Shown here: positions 36,675-39,635 of the stretch, piece by piece
Numbering within the stretch: position 1 is the stretch's first letter
Layout of the letters: every line of letters begins with the position of its first letter
Assembly: GCF_002078235.1 (NCBI RefSeq)
Contig: NZ_MSGP01000357.1
Coordinates: 1 to 39,635, forward strand
DNA from: Streptomyces viridosporus
GTDB taxonomy: Bacteria > Actinomycetota > Actinomycetes > Streptomycetales > Streptomycetaceae
Direction: 5' to 3'
DNA: 39,635 nt
The notes under the pieces: model-generated
Told to the model about the DNA's origin: nothing
The model's input: only the letters and a program-made list of their open reading frames with translations
The model's database searches: none
Translations under genes and position numbers: made by a program

Positions 36675-36700
36675 TCCCTGCGCCCGACCGCTCCGCACGG

Positions 36701-36733
36701 CGTCCGGGCCGGCCCCACGGGTCGGCCCGGACG
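36701..36733 (+). terminator. katG terminator
   Basis: A 15-bp stem (arms 36701-36715 and 36719-36733, CGTCCGGGCCG outermost) with one G/U pair and a 3-nt loop, 27 nt after the katG stop. Confidence 0.8.
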
Positions 36734-36737
36734 TGAA

Positions 36738-36758
36738 CTCCCGTTCTGAGCACGGGAG
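36738..36758 (+). promoter_or_regulatory. Hairpin covering the ribosome binding site of a mini-ORF
   Basis: CTCCCGT (36738-36744) pairs with ACGGGAG (36752-36758) over a 7-nt loop. The right arm contains the GGGAG that would serve the ATG at 36769. The bases after it are strikingly A-rich for this genome. Confidence 0.4.
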
Positions 36759-36768
36759 AAGAGAAAAA

Positions 36769-36828
36769 ATGATCTTTCGCTGGTGGCTTATTCGGCCGTG
36801 TCGTCGTGACGTTGTCGGTGTGGGGTAG
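36769..36828 (+). CDS. 19-residue mini-ORF, possible leader peptide
   Basis: It reads MIFRWWLIRPCRRDVVGVG and stops at TAG. The Shine-Dalgarno-like GGGAGAAGAG is good, but codon use (CTT, ATT, TGT, CGT, GTT, GGT) is unlike Streptomyces genes, so it is either a short regulatory peptide or chance. Arg, Trp and one Cys in a tiny hydrophobic frame recall leader peptides of Streptomyces. It ends 82 nt before the next gene. Confidence 0.3.
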   Translation: MIFRWWLIRPCRRDVVGVG

Positions 36829-36910
36829 CACAATGATCGGAAAAAGAGATCAACACCGGCGCCTCGCTGGGTAGACGGTCTCGAGTCCCGGCTCCGGAAA
36901 GGTACTGCTG

Positions 36911-37435
36911 ATGCTCTCCACCGTCGACCAGGCAAACGCCCTCGTCGTCCTTCCGGCCGCGCGCCGCCGACGCCCCCGGACGGCCGTCGAGCCGGGCACG
37001 GCCACCACCGGACTCGGCGCGAGGACCGCCACGGCGGTCAGCCCGCCCGGCCCCTTCAAGAGCCGGGCCCGCGGAGAGCAGCCGGCGACCGCGCTCCGGA
37101 CGGCCCCCTCCCGGTCGCGCGTGCCGCTCGGCAACGACCGCGTCGACGTGCTGCGCATCGTCTCCGATCCCCGCACCCCCACCTACGTCACCGTGTACGC
37201 GAACGGCCGCCGCAGGTACAGCTACTGGCGCCCGCTCGACTCCACCACCGGCATGGGAGGCTGCTACGCCGCCCTGCCCACCGCCGAGTGCGACGAACTG
37301 CACGCGGCGGGACGCATCGCGCTCGGGGAGCCCGTCGTGGACTCCAACCGGACGACGTACCGGGTCAGTCCGGCCGACCGGGTCCAGCCCCCCGTGTCGA
37401 TACGCGTGGCGAGGGAGCGCAGGCACGCGGCGTGA
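36911..37435 (+). CDS. Unknown protein with conserved-looking C-terminal domain
   Basis: A 174-residue protein. Residues 1-70 are Arg/Pro/Thr-rich and probably disordered (VVLPAARRRRPRTAVEPG). A compact domain starts near residue 72: GNDRVDVLRIVSDPRTPTYVTV, then RRRYSYWRPLDSTTG, GCYAALPTAECDELHAAG and VVDSNRTTYRVSP. Aromatic residues and two Cys lie in this part. GGAAAGG lies 9 nt before the ATG; a GTG near 37123, just before the compact domain, is an alternative start. No signal peptide. I do not recognise the family. It stands between two regulatory RNA-like regions and has no obvious operon partner. Confidence 0.6.
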   Translation: MLSTVDQANALVVLPAARRRRPRTAVEPGTATTGLGARTATAVSPPGPFKSRARGEQPATALRTAPSRSRVPLGNDRVDVLRIVSDPRTPTYVTVYANGRRRYSYWRPLDSTTGMGGCYAALPTAECDELHAAGRIALGEPVVDSNRTTYRVSPADRVQPPVSIRVARERRHAA

Positions 37436-37985
37436 CCCGGGCGGGCAGCACGACGACCCCCGTCCCCCCGTCGAAGACGCGGCACCGCCCTCCAGCCGTG
37501 CCGCATCCGGACGGTGGGCTCCCGGTGGGCGTCCTGGTCGGCGGACCGGCTGATCCGGAGCGGACCGAGTCCGTCCGGGACCACGTGGTCGCCCGGCTCG
37601 GGGAAGACCGTCCCGGCCCGGCGCTCCCGCTCGGCGACGGTGCCGGTCGCGGTCTGCGGCGCGGAGGCGGCCGACAGCGTCCGGGCACCGAGACGCCGGT
37701 GCGCCCGGGTCCGGGGGCCGAGAGCCGTCCCGTCCTCGCGATTCCGCCTCATGAAGGTCCCGAACGGTGCCGAAGGGCACCGCGCCTTCGTCGTCGGCCG
37801 GACCGGGACGATGCCCCGAGCCGGACCGGCGTCCTCGGCGTCCTCGGCGGCCCGGCGCAGGGCCTCGAGGATCTCTCCCGCCGGGCCGCGCCCCTCGGGT
37901 GACGGAGCGGCGACCGCACCGAAGGCCGCACGGTGATCGGATTCCCTCCTTGCCGCCACGAGGTACTCGTTCCGGTCGCAAGCCG
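37436..37985. other. 550-nt stretch without a supported gene
   Basis: On the minus strand 37760-37930 reads FGAVAAPSPEGRGPAGEILE and RRAAEDAEDAGPARGIVPV with coding-like third positions, but no start with a ribosome binding site and no recognisable family. It may be a decayed gene. The rest shows nothing. Confidence 0.4.
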
Positions 37986-37992
37986 AGTGAAA

Positions 37993-38151
37993 CTTTCGCC
38001 CCCGAAGCGGGGTGGAATGCGGTGCGTTGCGGGGGAGTCGCCTCCCGTCCTGCGAGACAAGGGGCGGGATGAGCCTTTCGACAGGTGGGCGAAAGCGGTC
38101 AATCCGAGGTGGTGCCTTTCTTGTCATTGTCATGCCCCTGAAGGGGTTTTT
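37993..38151 (+). ncRNA. Candidate structured leader RNA with U-tract terminator
   Basis: CTTTCGCCC (37993-38001) and GGGCGAAAG (38087-38095) can close an 85-nt domain containing smaller stems such as GGGAG/CTCCC near 38033-38046. Downstream, CCCC-TGAA-GGGG followed by TTTTT (38135-38151) is an intrinsic terminator with a U-tract, rare at this GC content. It lies 43 nt before the GTG of the small exported protein, the usual layout of a transcription-attenuating leader. It does not match c-di-AMP (ydaO), cobalamin or TPP riboswitch consensus as I know them. Confidence 0.4.
38135..38151 (+). terminator. Intrinsic terminator with U-tract upstream of a small gene
   Basis: A 4-bp CCCC/GGGG stem with UGAA tetraloop and five U residues. 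The placement before, rather than after, a gene suggests attenuation. Confidence 0.5.
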
Positions 38152-38194
38152 GATCTGGGAGCGCTCCTGCTCCGACTTCTTCCGGAGGTCCCCG

Positions 38195-38377
38195 GTGCGC
38201 TTCTCCCGACACCGGGTCCGCACCTGGACGGTGGCGGTCCTCGTGGCCGTCGTGAGCCTGGTCGTCGCCGCCCTCCTGCCGCACCCGAGCACCGCCGACA
38301 GTCTCGTTCCCGTGGCGCGGGCGGAGCCCGGTGCGGAGGACGACTGCGCCGTCCCCGGCACCGGCCCCCGGGAGTGA
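38195..38377 (+). CDS. 60-residue exported or membrane-anchored protein
   Basis: It starts at GTG with GGAGG 6 nt upstream and reads VRFSRHRVRTWTVAVLVAVV. A basic N-terminus is followed by one hydrophobic segment (about residues 11-29) and a short acidic tail (AEPGAEDDCAVPGTGPRE) with a single cysteine. A possible signal-peptidase site is ALLPHPSTADS; alternatively it stays as a one-span peptide with the tail outside. The frame is open upstream to 38132, but that part overlaps the terminator hairpin. Function unknown. Confidence 0.5.
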   Translation: MRFSRHRVRTWTVAVLVAVVSLVVAALLPHPSTADSLVPVARAEPGAEDDCAVPGTGPRE

Positions 38378-38461
38378 ATCCCGCGCCGCGGGGGAGTGGG
38401 CGCCGCGGCGCGGGGGAAGACTGGCCGCCGAACGGCGAACCGGACCACGCACGGGGGCACC

Positions 38462-39046
38462 ATGGCGGCGACCACGTCGGCGGACAGGACGCGCAGGGCA
38501 CGCACCCGTCGCCGGGCCGGAGCGGCGGCGGCCCTGACGCTGCTGGCCGCCGCGACGGCGCTCGGCTGCGGCGGCCCGGACGAGCAGGACGGGACGTTTC
38601 GGGGCGGCGACGGACGCGTGCCGGAGTCGCGCTCCGCGGCGCCCTCGCCGAAATCCCCGCCCGTCGGCCGCACCGCCCGGGCCGAGCCCTCGGTGTCGGC
38701 GGCGGACGGGCACGACGTCGGTGCCTGCGCGGACGGGAACTGCGAGATCGCGGTCTCCGAACCGGTCACCCTCCGTTTCGAGGGACCGGCCGGCAGCGTG
38801 ACGCTGTCCGTGACCGAGGTCGGCCCGAACAGGATCGAGTACACGGTGAAGTCGGGCAACGGCCATTCCCGGGCCGGAGTCGGCGGCCCCGGGCAGGGCT
38901 GTCTCACCGTCCTGCGCGGCAACGGCTCCGGCAACTCCTGCGGCCCGCTCGGCACCCGGCCGCCCCGCGCCGAGACCGGCGCGGTGGTCGTCCGGGCGGC
39001 GACCGGCGAGGACGGCACGGCACTCCTCCACGTCGTCTCGGGCTGA
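38462..39046 (+). CDS. Unknown lipoprotein
   Basis: A 194-residue exported protein. The Arg-rich start (TRRARTRRRAGAAAALTLLAAATALGCGG) contains a twin-arginine-like stretch and a lipobox ALGC near residue 33. A Ser/Pro/Arg linker (RSAAPSPKSPPVGRTARAEPS) leads to a beta-rich domain from about residue 83: GACADGNCEIAVSEPVTLRFE, SVTLSVTEVGPNRIEYTV, GGPGQGCLTVLRGNGSGNSCG. Four cysteines in two pairs could form disulphides outside the cell. The ATG at 38462 follows GGGGGC. It resembles conserved Streptomyces lipoproteins of unknown function. Confidence 0.7.
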   Translation: MAATTSADRTRRARTRRRAGAAAALTLLAAATALGCGGPDEQDGTFRGGDGRVPESRSAAPSPKSPPVGRTARAEPSVSAADGHDVGACADGNCEIAVSEPVTLRFEGPAGSVTLSVTEVGPNRIEYTVKSGNGHSRAGVGGPGQGCLTVLRGNGSGNSCGPLGTRPPRAETGAVVVRAATGEDGTALLHVVSG

Positions 39047-39060
39047 CCGCGGGAAGGACC

Positions 39061-39074
39061 GCCGCCGGGGCGGC
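39061..39074. terminator. Short hairpin between converging genes
   Basis: GCCGCC and GGCGGC with a 2-nt centre, between the lipoprotein stop and the DUF350 stop. Weak alone; more G/C pairing flanks it. Confidence 0.35.
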
Positions 39075-39087
39075 GAGGAGGCCGGCG

Positions 39088-39510
39088 TCAGGCGATGGAC
39101 GCCGAGACGACGGCGGACACCGCGAGGTTGCAGGACGCCGTCACCCAGACCGCGGGGTGAGGCTCCGGCTCCACCAGTGTCGCGCCCAGGCGCCCGGGCG
39201 TGATGAGGTCCACCACCAGGAACGCCAGGGCCATCATCACCAGCCCCAGCAGCCCGAACGCCGCGGTCGACACCAGCCCTTTGCCGAAGTCCTCGTACGT
39301 CGTCCAGATGGACGTGAACACGATGCCGCCGATGCCGAGCAGCGAGGAGCTGAGCACCACGGCGGCGTTGCGGTTGCGCTCCTCCCAGATCTGCCGGCCG
39401 AGCTTTCCGGGCGTCAGGACGTCGACCAGGACGATGCCGAGGACCAGCAGGACCAGACCGAGTGCGCCGTAGGCGGTGGCCCGGCCGAGTCCGTTGACGA
39501 TGTCGCTCAT
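39088..39510 (-). CDS. DUF350-family membrane protein
   Basis: A 140-residue protein with four predicted transmembrane helices: ATAYGALGLVLLVLGIVLVDV (about 11-31), AAVVLSSSLLGIGGIVFTSIW (about 49-69), STAAFGLLGLVMMALAFLVVD (about 81-101) and WVTASCNLAVSAVVSASIA at the end. The pair of repeats with LVDVLTPGKLG and VVDLITPGRLG is the DUF350 signature (two-helix repeat, Pro-Gly loop). Function unproven; often associated with membrane stress operons. Minus-strand TACATT (39575-39570) is a possible -10. A GGAG lies upstream of the ATG at 39510. Confidence 0.85.
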   Translation of the reverse strand: MSDIVNGLGRATAYGALGLVLLVLGIVLVDVLTPGKLGRQIWEERNRNAAVVLSSSLLGIGGIVFTSIWTTYEDFGKGLVSTAAFGLLGLVMMALAFLVVDLITPGRLGATLVEPEPHPAVWVTASCNLAVSAVVSASIA

Positions 39511-39635
39511 GGGTGGGGCCGGCTCCGTGGCGTGAGGGATCGTGAGTGATCGCGGTCAAGGGCGAGCAAAATGTAGCGCACCCGTTCGGTCTCCCGACCG
39601 GCGCGGTCCCCACCGCCCCGGGGGACGGGCGGGCG

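Noticed and set aside
36738..36758. The hairpin as a second katG terminator
   Set aside because: A stronger terminator already ends at 36733, and this hairpin is followed by A-rich, not U-rich, sequence and overlaps a ribosome binding site.
37993..38095. A c-di-AMP (ydaO-type), cobalamin or TPP riboswitch
   Set aside because: The expected conserved segments, such as the CCCGUCAGCUAAC-like part of ydaO or the CUGAGA of TPP, are absent, so only an unnamed structured leader is proposed.

Overview
High-GC DNA with near-universal C/G at third codon positions, GTG starts, stop/start-overlapping operons and actinomycete families (SpoIIE/RsbW-type signalling proteins, GH97, FurA-KatG, DUF350) indicates a chromosome segment of Streptomyces or a close relative. 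No tRNA, rRNA, CRISPR array or insertion sequence was recognised. Family names rest on reading the proteins; no database search was possible.

Layout. 1-2039 (minus strand): N-terminal fragment of a probable SpoIIE-type phosphatase, a CbiZ-like adenosylcobinamide amidohydrolase, an RsbW-like ATPase and a 49-residue protein. 2134-3583 (minus): a small unknown protein and a DUF6745 protein. Divergent from these, 3808-10091 (plus) is a translationally coupled operon of the poorly understood STM4011-STM4015 type: two tandem leucine-rich STM4015 proteins, an ATP-grasp-like STM4014, a sulfatase/phosphatase-fold STM4013 and two radical-SAM proteins (STM4012, STM4011). This is the best candidate here for an undescribed system. 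Both LRR proteins end in the same seven residues although their linkers differ, so these proteins themselves may be the modified substrates. A symmetric 9-bp inverted repeat sits in the divergent promoter region.

10149-16353: an Ala/Lys-rich helical protein, phosphoglucomutase, a one-helix membrane protein, a decayed stretch, a cupin, a GT4 glycosyltransferase and its coupled beta-rich partner. 16711-20643 is the remnant of a carbohydrate locus: one open frame fuses the front of a sugar-binding protein, the front of a MalF-type permease and the extreme end of a MalG-type permease, followed by an intact hydroxyacid dehydrogenase and a DUF2264 protein. 20721-23452: a coiled-coil/winged-helix protein with pentapeptide repeats, an L,D-transpeptidase lipoprotein and small unknown proteins.

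23590-28764: two secreted carbohydrate- or cell-wall-associated hydrolases (GH97 with NPCBM; M19-like dipeptidase with a discoidin domain). 28834-33630: a glycerolipid module (GlpD-type dehydrogenase, TetR regulator, alkyl-DHAP-synthase-like flavoprotein, diacylglycerol kinase) suggesting ether-lipid chemistry. 33981-36674: FurA-KatG peroxide defence. 36738-39510: a mini-ORF with a hairpin over its ribosome binding site, small unknown proteins, a structured leader ending in a U-tract hairpin before a small exported protein, a lipoprotein, and a DUF350 membrane protein. Strong GC-rich hairpins end most transcription units.
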